Of a stretch of DNA of 64,000 nt, positions 55,587 to 63,731 are shown piece after piece. The stretch spans positions 1-64,000 of IMG/VR virus record IMGVR_UViG_3300032053_000011; one strand, written 5' to 3'. This DNA is from a virus. Position numbers and translations under genes: made by a program. The notes beneath the pieces were generated by a model. That model was not told where the DNA came from. It saw only the letters and a program-made list of their open reading frames with translations, and did no database searches. The number at the start of each line of letters is the position of its first letter. Position 1 is the first letter of the stretch.

Positions 55587-55855
55587 GGCCTCGCCGACTC
55601 CGGCATGATGCGGCCATTCTCGTCGATGAGTCGAATGACGTGACCATCGCCGTTGTGCGTGACGAACCACTCGCTGGAGATCGCCATGTACTTGCCGCAG
55701 ACCTCGATCGAAAAGGCGATGCCAGCGGAGCACAGCGCAAGGATCTGCGGGCGCGCGTCCAGAATCGCGAGCAGGTCGCCGTCGGCGTGGTTCATCCCGA
55801 ACTCGTCCGGCTGCGCCGAACCGCAGGAGCACTCCAATCGCCAGTTGCAGCTCAT
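55583..55855 (-). CDS. Hypothetical protein
   Basis: 90 residues from ATG 55855 (ATGA). Begins MSCNWRLECSCG, a possible zinc site, followed by an alpha/beta core ending in GHVIRLIDENGRIMP. Not recognised. Confidence 0.74.
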   Translation of the reverse strand: MSCNWRLECSCGSAQPDEFGMNHADGDLLAILDARPQILALCSAGIAFSIEVCGKYMAISSEWFVTHNGDGHVIRLIDENGRIMPESARP

Positions 55856-56223
55856 CGTGATGGCGTTCCCGGGAGCTGGAAGCCCTTCTCGAGAAGGCCC
55901 ATCGGCAGCATCCCAATATCCATCGGACGAGCCCTCCACGCCGCCTCCATCATCTCGTTAGAGATCCGGCCTTCGAGCATGTCATTGCCGAAGACCACCC
56001 ATGCAGCGATGAAAGTCTCGCTGTCTCGCGTGAGCTTCGCTGCGTTGATCTTGAACTCTCGACACTGCGTGCGAAGGATCACCGCGCAGACCTCGAATCC
56101 GAGCACCGCCTCCTGGTAGGTCGTGATGAAGATGTCGTTCGCATCGAATCCGATGCGACGCAGCGCCTCCCAATAGGCCCAGCAGGCGAGAACGTCGGGC
56201 GCATATCGATCCGTCGCGCTCAT
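55852..56223 (-). CDS. Hypothetical protein
   Basis: 123 residues from ATG 56223 (ATGA). Begins ACWAYWEALRRIGFDANDIF; this and QEAVLGFEVCAVILRTQ give an alpha/beta pattern. Not recognised. Confidence 0.75.
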   Translation of the reverse strand: MSATDRYAPDVLACWAYWEALRRIGFDANDIFITTYQEAVLGFEVCAVILRTQCREFKINAAKLTRDSETFIAAWVVFGNDMLEGRISNEMMEAAWRARPMDIGMLPMGLLEKGFQLPGTPSR

Positions 56224-56663
56224 CCCACCCTCAGTTCGGTCTCGACGAACCCCGGACAACCGCAGGCGTTGTCCGCGCCGTAGAAGACGATGCACTTGTT
56301 CTCGTCGGTCGCCGCGCGCTCGATCCCGTTGGCGGAGTCGATCAGCTTGCTGCAATGCAGGTCGCGGGCGTGCTGGCATAGACCGCATGCGTCGCCGCGC
56401 TCCTTCCGACGCACGTCGCCCAGCAGTTCACAGCTCTGGACCCGGACATTGAACGTCCAGATCTCGGTGAGGAAGGTTGTGCTGAGATCGCGCTCGAACT
56501 CGGCGACGATCGACTCGCCGACCTCTTCGTCGTGAGTAGCCAGCAGATTACGCAGAAACGTCGCGCCATGGACCAGCGCGTGCGACTCGCTGGTGAATGC
56601 CAACGGAGCAACCTTCACCGATTTGCTGTCGTTCTCGACCATGAGCAAGAAGACGCGGCTCAT
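56220..56663 (-). CDS. Tandem paralogue of 56660-56959 with zinc-site tail
   Basis: 147 residues. Residues 1-80 align with the upstream gene: SIVAEFERDLSTTF and VRVQSCEL here, SVVAEFERELMIEF and LSVQTCEL there. A C-terminal extension of about 65 residues adds CGLCQHARDLHC and CGCPG, probably zinc binding. ATGA overlaps both ways. Confidence 0.78.
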   Translation of the reverse strand: MSRVFLLMVENDSKSVKVAPLAFTSESHALVHGATFLRNLLATHDEEVGESIVAEFERDLSTTFLTEIWTFNVRVQSCELLGDVRRKERGDACGLCQHARDLHCSKLIDSANGIERAATDENKCIVFYGADNACGCPGFVETELRVG

Positions 56664-56959
56664 GGAGTGTCCCGCTCGCCTCGTAGCTCGCAGGTCTGCA
56701 CGGACAGGATGTATTGGCCATCCTTGTGTGAGAACTCGATCATGAGTTCTCGCTCGAACTCCGCGACTACGCTGTCCACCAACTCAGCGCTGGCGCCGGA
56801 ATAGAGTTCGCGTAGCCGAGCGACGCCGAGGTTCACCGCATCCGATTCTTTCAAGAAGACCACCGGGATGTCTCCCCCACCGTCATCGCGTTCGGCCGCG
56901 AACAGATACACGGAACTGATCTTGACGAGCGTGTGTGGCATCGATGGGTTCAGGTTCAT
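56660..56959 (-). CDS. Paralogue heading a leftward operon
   Basis: 99 residues from ATG 56959, fixed by a twin-GCTATC promoter; the frame also opens at a GTG inside that promoter. Alpha/beta protein related to the next gene. Not recognised. Confidence 0.75.
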   Translation of the reverse strand: MNLNPSMPHTLVKISSVYLFAAERDDGGGDIPVVFLKESDAVNLGVARLRELYSGASAELVDSVVAEFERELMIEFSHKDGQYILSVQTCELRGERDTP

Positions 56960-56967
56960 CGAACGAA

Positions 56968-56997
56968 TGGATAGCACATCGATAGCGACCCGGGCAA
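56968..56997 (-). promoter_or_regulatory. Leaderless promoter with twin GCTATC
   Basis: Minus strand: TTGCCC (56997-56992), 18 bp, TATCCA (56973-56968), 8 nt to ATG at 56959. Both hexamers are GCTATC, 11 bp apart. Confidence 0.72.
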
Positions 56998-57000
56998 CCG

Positions 57001-57780
57001 CTACTTTGGGGCCCGATCGACGACTTCGATGATCCCTACGGCGACGGTGCGAATGTGGGCGAGGCGCTCGCGTAGGACCGAGCTGTCATTCTCACGGACC
57101 CAGCGCACGGCCTCACCGATCTTCTCGGCATCCCAGGACTGGATGGCCACACCAGATGCCGCTTCGAACTTCGCGATCGTCTCTCTCAGGTGGGCCGCTT
57201 CGCGTTTCGCGTTTTCAGCGACACCGCGTTCGTATCGCAGCGAGCTTGCATGCCTCATCTCGAGCTCCTCCTTGTTCGTCTCGACACGCTTGGCAGCCAG
57301 AGCGGCGATCTCTTCACCGCTGATCCTGGTGGAGATGTCGACCACATTGCGGAAGATCGAGGCGAGGAACGCACGGGAGATCGGCTCTGGCGTCAACGGC
57401 GGCGCGTCGACCTTCACAGCGAAGCCCTTGCCCTTCGGCACGAGCAGCCCCCAGGTCGGCGGCAGCTCGCCGGGCTGCACGATCGCCGGATCGCTCACAG
57501 CCAGCCACCATCGGTTGCAGAAGCGAAGGATCTCCGCGGCCTTCTCGGGGTCCTTCAACTCCCGCAAGAAGTCCGAGCGCTCGACCTTGATCTCGATCCC
57601 GTGCAGCTCGAGACCGCGGGACGGATACAGGGACATCGCCATGCCATCGGCCGTACGCGTCGTCCGGCCATATCCGGTCTGATTTCGCACGTGCGACAGG
57701 AAGGCCCAGGCCGGTGGCTGATACCGCTCGCGCAGCGCGGCCAGCATCCGAGGCTCCCCCCAACTGTTACGTTCAGCCAT
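57001..57780 (-). CDS. Conserved phage protein, possible PD-(D/E)xK nuclease
   Basis: 259 residues. YPSRGLELHGIEIKVERSDF near residue 52, then CNRWWLAV, GELPPTWGLLVPKGKGF and RAFLASIFR. This set is familiar from an uncharacterised protein of many phages; the E-x-K in IEIKVERSD preceded by an acidic position suits a restriction-endonuclease-like fold. The C-terminal third is helical. Function is not demonstrated. Ends in TAG. Confidence 0.75.
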   Translation of the reverse strand: MAERNSWGEPRMLAALRERYQPPAWAFLSHVRNQTGYGRTTRTADGMAMSLYPSRGLELHGIEIKVERSDFLRELKDPEKAAEILRFCNRWWLAVSDPAIVQPGELPPTWGLLVPKGKGFAVKVDAPPLTPEPISRAFLASIFRNVVDISTRISGEEIAALAAKRVETNKEELEMRHASSLRYERGVAENAKREAAHLRETIAKFEAASGVAIQSWDAEKIGEAVRWVRENDSSVLRERLAHIRTVAVGIIEVVDRAPK

Positions 57781-57792
57781 CGGCGTGCTCGA

Positions 57793-58164
57793 CTACAGGA
57801 CCGCGAAGACCCCGCGACCATCCAAGCGCACCAGGGCGGCACGGTGAACAGGCTCGCCGGTGCTCGCGACGACGAAGGTCTCGAAGAGACGTGGATCGTA
57901 CCGGAGTTGCACTGCATGACTGAAGGTCGCAGCAAACATCCGCACGCCGGTGATCCAGGCGTGGACGTTCTTGGGCCCACCGGCGGCGACCGCGCGACGC
58001 CCGGCGGGCTGCACGGTCATGGTGCAGTCGCGCAGGATCACGATGGGCTGATGATCGAGCACACGGCCGCCATGTTCCCGGATCGAGTAGACCGTCTTGC
58101 CGTCCTGCGACCAATGCAGGTTCTTGTAGACGTCGACTCGTTCCGTCACGAGTTGCAGATCCAT
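57793..58164 (-). CDS. Conserved small phage protein
   Basis: 123 residues. VYKNLHWSQDGKTVYSIREHG, then PKNVHAWITG near residue 65 and VRYDP-like strands later match a beta-rich protein widespread in phages, of unknown role. TAGGAT ends 8 nt before the ATG at 58164, but a good -35 is missing. Confidence 0.77.
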   Translation of the reverse strand: MDLQLVTERVDVYKNLHWSQDGKTVYSIREHGGRVLDHQPIVILRDCTMTVQPAGRRAVAAGGPKNVHAWITGVRMFAATFSHAVQLRYDPRLFETFVVASTGEPVHRAALVRLDGRGVFAVL

Positions 58165-58178
58165 GGTTGACGATCCTA

Positions 58179-58736
58179 TCAGGGTTCATGGTCGTGATCA
58201 TCCGTCCTCTGCGATGCTGCAAGCATCGCGTCTCGGCGCGGCAGTCTTGCGAGATGCTCCACAATCGCGAGGCCGCTCTTCGGGTGCGCGTAGACCTCCG
58301 CCTCGACATAGATCGCGAGCAGGGCATCGGTCACCCCATCAGTTCCGCCTGTCTCTCGCGTGAGCTGATGGAGCACGCGGAGGAGGACTCGCTGGAGCGC
58401 ATCGATCTGCGCCGGGCGGAGCTTCTCAACTGAATTGCCCTCGTAGAAGTATTCGAACTCGTAGTTGATCAGCGTGCGAGGCCCGGTTGGGACACACCCG
58501 ATCAGGAGCAGTGCTGCGGTCCGTCTTGGATTCATCATGCTGCCGAAGAGCATGGCCCGCTTGTCACCGAACCAACTGCACCGAATCCAGTCAGTGCCGA
58601 AGAGTTCGTCCGGGAAGTCGATGGGCGAGAGATCGCTGAACGCGCCCATCAGCGCGACGGCCTGTTGCAGCGTGCCGCCGCCCATGGCGACCCTTGTCAT
58701 CAGTTCCTGTTGGAACTCTGCGCGGTAGTCCGTCAT
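58179..58736 (-). CDS. Hypothetical protein
   Basis: 185 residues from ATG 58736 (ATGA). Helical N-terminus with GGGTLQQAVALMGAFS, aromatic middle (NYEFEYFYEGNSVEKL), helical C-terminus with an acidic-His tail. Similar in size to the PLHLA family but without its motifs. Not recognised. Confidence 0.76.
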   Translation of the reverse strand: MTDYRAEFQQELMTRVAMGGGTLQQAVALMGAFSDLSPIDFPDELFGTDWIRCSWFGDKRAMLFGSMMNPRRTAALLLIGCVPTGPRTLINYEFEYFYEGNSVEKLRPAQIDALQRVLLRVLHQLTRETGGTDGVTDALLAIYVEAEVYAHPKSGLAIVEHLARLPRRDAMLAASQRTDDHDHEP

Positions 58737-59179
58737 CGGTGGCGTCCCAGATGCGCGCGGCCCTCTGCCGTGATCCGATAGGCTGATCCCCTCTTCGGGT
58801 CGACCCGTATGATCAGTCCCCTTCCTCTGAAGCGATAGAGCGCAAGGTGGATCGCACTCGTCGTGATGCGTTTGTTCGCCTGCGCGAACTCGCTGATCAT
58901 CGCCGCTGCCGTAATCTGTCCAGCCACCTGCACAACTGCGAGCAGTGCGAGTCCAAGCGTGAGATCGCCCTTCTCGAGGCTCGCGAAAATCTCCGAAACG
59001 GTCTCTTGCGCGGGGAGATGGCCGCACGCACGAAGAGCCATGCGGATGTCGTCTTCCTCGCGCTGAAGAGCCTCGAGCGACTGTTCGATCTCAGCGAGGC
59101 GTGCGAGGAACGCGGCGGCAAGCTCGTCGCTTTCGCGCTTCGCCTCTTTCAACCGCACGATGAGATCGTCCGTCTCCAT
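58733..59179 (-). CDS. Coiled-coil winged-helix protein
   Basis: 148 residues from ATG 59179 (TGATG). N-terminal coiled coil (LAEIEQSLEALQREEDDIRM), then a winged-helix region with ITTSAIHLALYRFRGRGLII and a wing ending YRITAEGRAHL. Probable DNA-binding regulator that dimerises through the coiled coil. Confidence 0.78.
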   Translation of the reverse strand: METDDLIVRLKEAKRESDELAAAFLARLAEIEQSLEALQREEDDIRMALRACGHLPAQETVSEIFASLEKGDLTLGLALLAVVQVAGQITAAAMISEFAQANKRITTSAIHLALYRFRGRGLIIRVDPKRGSAYRITAEGRAHLGRHR

Positions 59180-59352
59180 CAGTCCATCTCCACGACGCGG
59201 TCGCCGCATGCCCGACACGTCTTGATCATCGCGTGGTAGCCAGCGTACTCGTTCACGTCCTGATGGAATCCCAGCCAACACCGCAACCGTGACCACCATC
59301 GTCGTGGAGCCGGTGCCGTTGACGTCATTGACTCTCGGTACGGATGGCTCAC
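59179..59352 (-). CDS. Small CxxC protein
   Basis: 57 residues from GTG 59352 (GTGA overlap); an in-frame ATG at 59328 gives 49 residues. WWSRLRCWLGFHQ followed by CRACGD near the C-terminus, one likely zinc site. Small proteins ending in C-x-x-C-G are frequent in phages. Confidence 0.65.
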   Translation of the reverse strand: MSHPYRESMTSTAPAPRRWWSRLRCWLGFHQDVNEYAGYHAMIKTCRACGDRVVEMD

Positions 59353-59711
59353 GAATCCTCGAAGACCTTCTGGAACGCCTTGCGCTCGAGACCTGGACGC
59401 GCCTTGAGCCACGCCTCGTCCATTGCGATGATATTCGCGTAGATCCCGTCGTCGCACGTGCTCATCCAGTTCGCCATATCTCGGCATCCCGGAATATACG
59501 ACGTGTAGACCTCATCACGATCGACGGTCTGCGCCTCTCGCAGCAGCTTCCGTGCGGAGACCACATACGCCCGCATGCGAATGAACCCGGCGATCTGTCG
59601 CTCGAGTTGGTGATGGTTGCCACACAGCGTCGCGTCGACCGACGAGCGCTTGTTCGGGCAGCGCTTTGATCTCCATATCCACGGGCAGCGATCTTTCATC
59701 GACAGCTTCAC
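59349..59711 (-). CDS. Cys-containing hypothetical protein
   Basis: 120 residues from GTG 59711 (GTGA). CPWIWRSKRCPNK and CGNHH near the N-terminus suggest a zinc knuckle; the rest is helical. Not recognised. Confidence 0.75.
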   Translation of the reverse strand: MKLSMKDRCPWIWRSKRCPNKRSSVDATLCGNHHQLERQIAGFIRMRAYVVSARKLLREAQTVDRDEVYTSYIPGCRDMANWMSTCDDGIYANIIAMDEAWLKARPGLERKAFQKVFEDS

Positions 59712-59947
59712 TTGCCGACCGCACCACCGGCCCGTCTTGGATCATCGGTGAGTTTTCCGGTCTCTCGGTGCCGCGTCATGACCTCGCGTACGTCACCATG
59801 CCGTGGGCACACGTCGTTGTCGCCGACATGAAACCAACACCGGCCAACCGAGACGCCGTCGCCAGTGAACTCCCGAATCGCACACGACTTCGGAAAGATG
59901 CACTCTGGATGGATAGGACTTGGTTCGACGGGTTTGCTGTTTGCCAT
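59708..59947 (-). CDS. Small Cys/His protein heading an operon
   Basis: 79 residues from ATG 59947, set by the promoter; the open frame starts much further upstream. CWFHVGDNDVCPRHGDV near residue 37 is a Cys/His cluster I recognise from other small phage proteins. Confidence 0.76.
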   Translation of the reverse strand: MANSKPVEPSPIHPECIFPKSCAIREFTGDGVSVGRCWFHVGDNDVCPRHGDVREVMTRHRETGKLTDDPRRAGGAVGK

Positions 59948-59953
59948 GGCGCG

Positions 59954-59981
59954 AGTATAGCGGATGGCTAGCGCAGCGCAA
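59954..59981 (-). promoter_or_regulatory. Leaderless promoter with twin GCTAGC/GCTATA
   Basis: Minus strand: TTGCGC (59981-59976), 16 bp, TATACT (59959-59954), 6 nt to ATG at 59947. Best -10 match to TATAAT in the set; the two GCTA-hexamers are 11 bp apart. Confidence 0.78.
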
Positions 59982-59984
59982 GCC

Positions 59985-60680
59985 CTACTTCGTCCAAGAC
60001 GGCAGACATGGTGCCAAGTGCTGCCACAGAGCCGTGGTTGCCCAGAGATCCCGCAGGCAGTACGCCGCGATCTCGGCAATGCGCCCGGCGCGGTACCACT
60101 CGCCGACCTTCGATCCATCGAGCTCACCCTTCGGACTCGGGATCCCGAGCAACTCACACGTGAAGTCGAGGTTGTATGCCTTCGCCTTGCCCCAGATGCT
60201 CAGCTCCTCGCGCAGGTCCATGTGCACATCGCGGTCGTACCACCTCGATGCACACCGATGGAGGGGCTTGATCCCATGGATATACGAGCGGCCTGTCAGG
60301 AATGGCCCATCGAACGAGAACCCGTTGAAGGTCACGATCTGACGCCCCTGGATCGTGCGCCAGAGGTAACTCAGCATCTCGGCTTCGCTGCACTGGATCC
60401 AATCGATGCCATCCTCGCGCCGGGTCGGTCCGCTGCCCTCGTAGAGCACCGCACCGCGTTTCACCACCGGGTTCAGGATTCCGATCACGATCGCCTTGCC
60501 AGTGGCAGGCTCGAGCGCACAGCGGTCCGCGGCGGTCTCGGTGAGCGCGGGGTTCTTGGCCTGCGCCGCCGCATGTAGCTTCTCGAGGTGCGCACGCTGG
60601 CGTTCGCTGAGCTTGTCCCAGAGAGACACGCACTCGGAATCCACCACCAAGGGTTCGCGCCGAGGCGCGCTGGTGCTCAT
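59985..60680 (-). CDS. Predicted 3'-5' exonuclease (PolB-exo type, RNase H fold)
   Basis: 231 residues. DSE near residue 14 (Exo I), TFNGFSFDGPFLTGRS near residue 117 (Exo II), and AYCLRDLWATTALW near residue 207 (Exo III) give the DEDD acidic residues of the DnaQ/PolB exonuclease family. GELDGSKVGEWYRAG before Exo III is typical of the stand-alone PolB-exo-like group. It probably trims DNA during replication or repair. ATGA overlap with the upstream gene. Confidence 0.87.
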   Translation of the reverse strand: MSTSAPRREPLVVDSECVSLWDKLSERQRAHLEKLHAAAQAKNPALTETAADRCALEPATGKAIVIGILNPVVKRGAVLYEGSGPTRREDGIDWIQCSEAEMLSYLWRTIQGRQIVTFNGFSFDGPFLTGRSYIHGIKPLHRCASRWYDRDVHMDLREELSIWGKAKAYNLDFTCELLGIPSPKGELDGSKVGEWYRAGRIAEIAAYCLRDLWATTALWQHLAPCLPSWTK

Positions 60681-61219
60681 GGCTTCGGTTTCCGCCAGGA
60701 CGACGGCTCACAACCGTTATGACTCCGTTTGAAGTCTGCGGCCTCACGCTCGACGTCATCGCCGTATTCGCGATCGAGCCGTTCGGCGTCCGCGAACACG
60801 TCCGCGTACCGAGGATCATTCGCGGTCTCGATCAATCCAGCGACGAAGGGAAGGGCGGACGGATCAGCGGGCGCCGGTCTGATCAGATGCTTTCGCGCGA
60901 ACGCAACGATGCTTGGCACATCAGCGATGGGCAGGGACTCCTCGATCTTCGCAGCGCCACCGCCATGCGCGCACCCATAGACGCGCTCGACCAGTCCATC
61001 GTCTGCCTCGCCGTGGATCCACGACACGGACACGAACCGCCCATCCTCGCGCCACAGAATGTGTGCGCTCGAGCAAGTCAGCGGCTCGATGTCTACCGTC
61101 GCATCCAGCACGTCGGCAATGATGCTGCTGTATCGCGCGAGGCGTCGGAGTTCATTGGACTGGCTTCTGACGATGCTCGCCGGTGTCATGTCGGTATCGT
61201 TGGGTTCGGCGGATCTCAT
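60677..61219 (-). CDS. Hypothetical protein
   Basis: 180 residues from ATG 61219 (ATGA). Mixed alpha/beta with VSVSWIHGEADDGLVERVYG, then a helical, charged C-terminal half. Not recognised; coupled to the exonuclease gene. Confidence 0.75.
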   Translation of the reverse strand: MRSAEPNDTDMTPASIVRSQSNELRRLARYSSIIADVLDATVDIEPLTCSSAHILWREDGRFVSVSWIHGEADDGLVERVYGCAHGGGAAKIEESLPIADVPSIVAFARKHLIRPAPADPSALPFVAGLIETANDPRYADVFADAERLDREYGDDVEREAADFKRSHNGCEPSSWRKPKP

Positions 61220-61602
61220 GATGATGTTCCCTCGGCCGCAGCAGCGGCGGCGATGGCGCGGTCGAACGCGGCGAGCATGACCGGGTGCGCGACCGTGTCC
61301 TGCCAGTAGCAGAACGCCTTGGTCGGACACGCTGCGTCGAGCATCCGAATGGCCAGGAGATACTCTCCGCTTTCGACGCGCTCGGTCGGCAGAACCGCGA
61401 ATACGGCGCCGTAGCCACACCATGAAACCGCGGTGGGTGAATCTGGTTCGCACTTCTCGCCGTTCGCGTCGCGTGCGGACATACCTCTGCCAACGAACCA
61501 CGCCTCGGGCCTATCGATGAGCGCTCTCGCTGCGATGAGGGCTTCGCGCACGTTCATGCTGCCGGTCGCGGGGTCTGGTGTGGGCGCGTCCGGCTGGGTC
61601 AC
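61216..61602 (-). CDS. DUF6197-like protein
   Basis: 128 residues from GTG 61602 (GTGA). ALIAARALIDRPEAWFVG, SARDANG and SWCGYGAVFAV followed by an Ala-rich helix fit the DUF6197 pattern (L-x-x-A, W-x-G, A-R-D, W-C-x-x-G-A). Unknown role; common in phages and actinobacteria. Confidence 0.76.
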   Translation of the reverse strand: MTQPDAPTPDPATGSMNVREALIAARALIDRPEAWFVGRGMSARDANGEKCEPDSPTAVSWCGYGAVFAVLPTERVESGEYLLAIRMLDAACPTKAFCYWQDTVAHPVMLAAFDRAIAAAAAAEGTSS

Positions 61603-61856
61603 GATGGAGTCCTCTCAGCGCTGCGGCGGTAGTGGCGCGCCTCATCGATCATTCGCAGCACCGCACTTCGCACGTTGTCGGCGATCTCTTCGGAAGATGT
61701 CGCTTCGATGGCTGGGTGCGCAGCCACCACGCCGATGGACATCGTGAGCGCAAGAATGATGTCTTCGAGCGATAGCTCCGCGGCCAGCACCACGTCGTCG
61801 ATCGTGTTGCTCAACTCGATGATCGGATCGTTCACCGCCGTGTCGTCGTCGCTCAT
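61599..61856 (-). CDS. Acidic helical protein
   Basis: 85 residues. Acidic N-terminus, hydrophobic helix (EDIILALTMSIGVVAAHP), then an amphipathic helix. Not recognised. GTGA overlap downstream, 9 nt after the small gene upstream. Confidence 0.74.
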   Translation of the reverse strand: MSDDDTAVNDPIIELSNTIDDVVLAAELSLEDIILALTMSIGVVAAHPAIEATSSEEIADNVRSAVLRMIDEARHYRRSAERTPS

Positions 61857-61865
61857 GGCCGTCCG

Positions 61866-61976
61866 TCAGTATCCAGCGCCGCGTCGGAGTCGCGCCACAC
61901 CCGCGAGCAACGCCTCGGCAGCAGCATCTCGCGGAGTCGTCTTGCCGTCGCTGTGGATCGTCACAATCTGCGTCAA
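61866..61976 (-). CDS. 36-residue protein
   Basis: TTG 61976 to TGA 61868-61866. The TTG overlaps the upstream stop (TTGA) and the peptide reads as a plausible small protein: MTQIVTIHSDG, then a Thr/Arg turn and an Ala/Leu-rich helix. No homology recognised. Confidence 0.55.
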   Translation of the reverse strand: MTQIVTIHSDGKTTPRDAAAEALLAGVARLRRGAGY

Positions 61977-62788
61977 GATGGCTTCTCGTAGTGTTTGCAA
62001 CCTGGGGAATGAGGTGGATGAAGGAAGTCAGCCAGTGACGTTGTGAACCGACTCACGCCCGTTCCATCTGCGATCAGCACACGGATGTTTCCCGGGCACG
62101 GCGCAATCATGGAAGCGATTCGATCGGTGAACCCAATCTCCCAGAGCAGGTCATGGAGCTCGTCCTCGGGACAGAACTCGATATGCAGGGTGGCGCCTGA
62201 CGCGATCTCTTCAGACGTCGGCGGCTCGAACTCTGCGAGCACCATGGCGCTCACGAGGTCCGGGTAACTGCAATCAATGACCAGACCGATATGCGTATCG
62301 GCCAAGTCGGGATTCTGCGGGACGGCCTGCAAGTAGAGATCCCACAGAGTCTCTGTCGCGTCTGAGAGTAGCTCGAGTCCTTCTTCGCTCGGCTGCTCAC
62401 TGTCGGACTCGCCATCGTCTTCGTCGGGTGAGGCGTGGAGGAACTCGACCGTCGATCGTCGGAGCGTGCGCAAGCCATGGTCGTCCGCGACCACGCAGAC
62501 GAAGAAACCGGGCTCCGGCGCCGTCACCCCCGCCAGTTTGCCGGTCCCGACAGAGCTTATGACGGCCAGAGCTTGGGCCTCGCTCACCAGTCCCACGAAG
62601 CACAGCGCCTCCGCAGCGGGGTCATGGCGTGGAAGTATCCCCACCTCCGCCATGGCGGCACCGAGTGCGTCGGCCAACGGCGGCTGCGAGACATCGACGA
62701 CCAGCCCCAGGTACTGCTCTGCGGTGGCGGGCTCTCTCTCGTGCGCCTGGATGCAGAGCTGTTGGAGCGTGCGTTGCGCTGGCGTCAT
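61973..62788 (-). CDS. Protein with two tandem repeats
   Basis: 271 residues. Two repeats of about 110 residues: LGLVVDVSQPPLADAL ... GFFVCVVADDHGLRTL ... VEFLHA, and IGLVIDCSYPDLVSAM ... NIRVLIADGTGVSRF ... ADFLHP, joined by an acidic linker near residue 125. The duplication is direct evidence of a two-domain alpha/beta protein. No known family. ATGA overlap upstream. Confidence 0.8.
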   Translation of the reverse strand: MTPAQRTLQQLCIQAHEREPATAEQYLGLVVDVSQPPLADALGAAMAEVGILPRHDPAAEALCFVGLVSEAQALAVISSVGTGKLAGVTAPEPGFFVCVVADDHGLRTLRRSTVEFLHASPDEDDGESDSEQPSEEGLELLSDATETLWDLYLQAVPQNPDLADTHIGLVIDCSYPDLVSAMVLAEFEPPTSEEIASGATLHIEFCPEDELHDLLWEIGFTDRIASMIAPCPGNIRVLIADGTGVSRFTTSLADFLHPPHSPGCKHYEKPS

Positions 62789-63624
62789 TGGCCCACCAGC
62801 AAGGGCAAGTGCGTCTTCTTCAGATGCCGTTCGTGAAGACCGAGCGCGCGGCCGTCGGGCAGGCGCGGGAATTCATCGTGCGTCCGGCCGTCGAGAACAC
62901 GACCCGCGCTCTCGGGCCGGACGCCGCCCCACTGCTTCCAATGGAAGGCCACGTGGGCACTCGCGCAGTCGTCCCGCAAGTGACGCGCCCAGTCCACGCG
63001 GTCCTCTCGCGGGGTCCAGTGCCCATGGTGATCCCGCACAGACATCCCGCGCTGCGCTCGGATCTCCGCGTCCATCAGGTGGAGACCAGACTCTCCACCT
63101 CCGATGATCCAGTTCAGTCCCGTGAGATCGAACCGCATGTCCGAGAGCATCGGCTCGCACGAGACGAAGCGGATCTCGGCTTCGATCTGGCGAAGAGTCT
63201 CGAGGAGCTTGTGCGACGAGACATGACCGGCGCTCACCCCGATCCATGCGTTGCCGGGCAGCTTGCGCCGCTCGCGCGTGTAGCGCAGGACGTTCTCGGG
63301 TCGCTTCGTCAGGATCTGGTACTGGTGCTGAGGCGTCTTCTCGATCACGTCCACGATCTTGTCGCGGTAGTCATCGGGCACGTCGACATGGCCGAAGTCG
63401 CTCATCGAGTTCACGAACACGAGGCTCGGCTGCTTCAACGCGAATGGTTCGCGCAGCTTGTGCGGCCGGAACGTCATGTCGAACCCGTTCGGGAACGCTG
63501 GCGTGCCGCGCTTCTTCTCCGCGAGCGTCATCGCGTAGCAGTGCTTGCACTCGGGTCCGGCGATGGTGCATCCGCTCATCGGATTCCACGTCGCGTCGGT
63601 CCACTTGATCGCCGTCTCGTTCAT
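62785..63624 (-). CDS. Phage Gp37/Gp68-like protein (DUF5131)
   Basis: 279 residues. SGCTIAGPECKHCYA (residues 17-31) gives the C-x(7)-C-x-x-C near the N-terminus; LVFVNSMSDFGH, LTKRPENVLRY, WIGVSAGH and WIIGGGESG follow in the order of the DUF5131 family. The Cys cluster and barrel-like strands suggest a relationship to radical SAM enzymes; no reaction is known. Typical phage gene. Start ATG 63624, overlapping a possible leader peptide stop (TAATG). Confidence 0.88.
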   Translation of the reverse strand: MNETAIKWTDATWNPMSGCTIAGPECKHCYAMTLAEKKRGTPAFPNGFDMTFRPHKLREPFALKQPSLVFVNSMSDFGHVDVPDDYRDKIVDVIEKTPQHQYQILTKRPENVLRYTRERRKLPGNAWIGVSAGHVSSHKLLETLRQIEAEIRFVSCEPMLSDMRFDLTGLNWIIGGGESGLHLMDAEIRAQRGMSVRDHHGHWTPREDRVDWARHLRDDCASAHVAFHWKQWGGVRPESAGRVLDGRTHDEFPRLPDGRALGLHERHLKKTHLPLLVGQ

Positions 63625-63686
63625 TAGAAGCCTCGGTTCTGACGGTAGATCGGCAATGCAGTCGACTGCAACCGCACGCGTGACAT
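63624..63686 (-). CDS. Possible 20-residue leader peptide
   Basis: ATG 63686 to TAA 63626-63624, basic, overlapping the DUF5131 start as TAATG. Support is only the overlap pattern. A GTG at 63727, 4 nt after the promoter, opens a different frame running to 63371 and could be the translated leader instead. Confidence 0.35.
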   Translation of the reverse strand: MSRVRLQSTALPIYRQNRGF

Positions 63687-63731
63687 TCTCTGGCCGTGGA
63701 CATCACCGACGGATCGGCTCGGCCCACAGCA

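Noticed and set aside
63371-63727. ORF from GTG 63727 running 250 nt into the DUF5131 gene.
   Set aside because: The overlapping part is an Arg-rich shadow frame. At most its first codons are translated as a leader.
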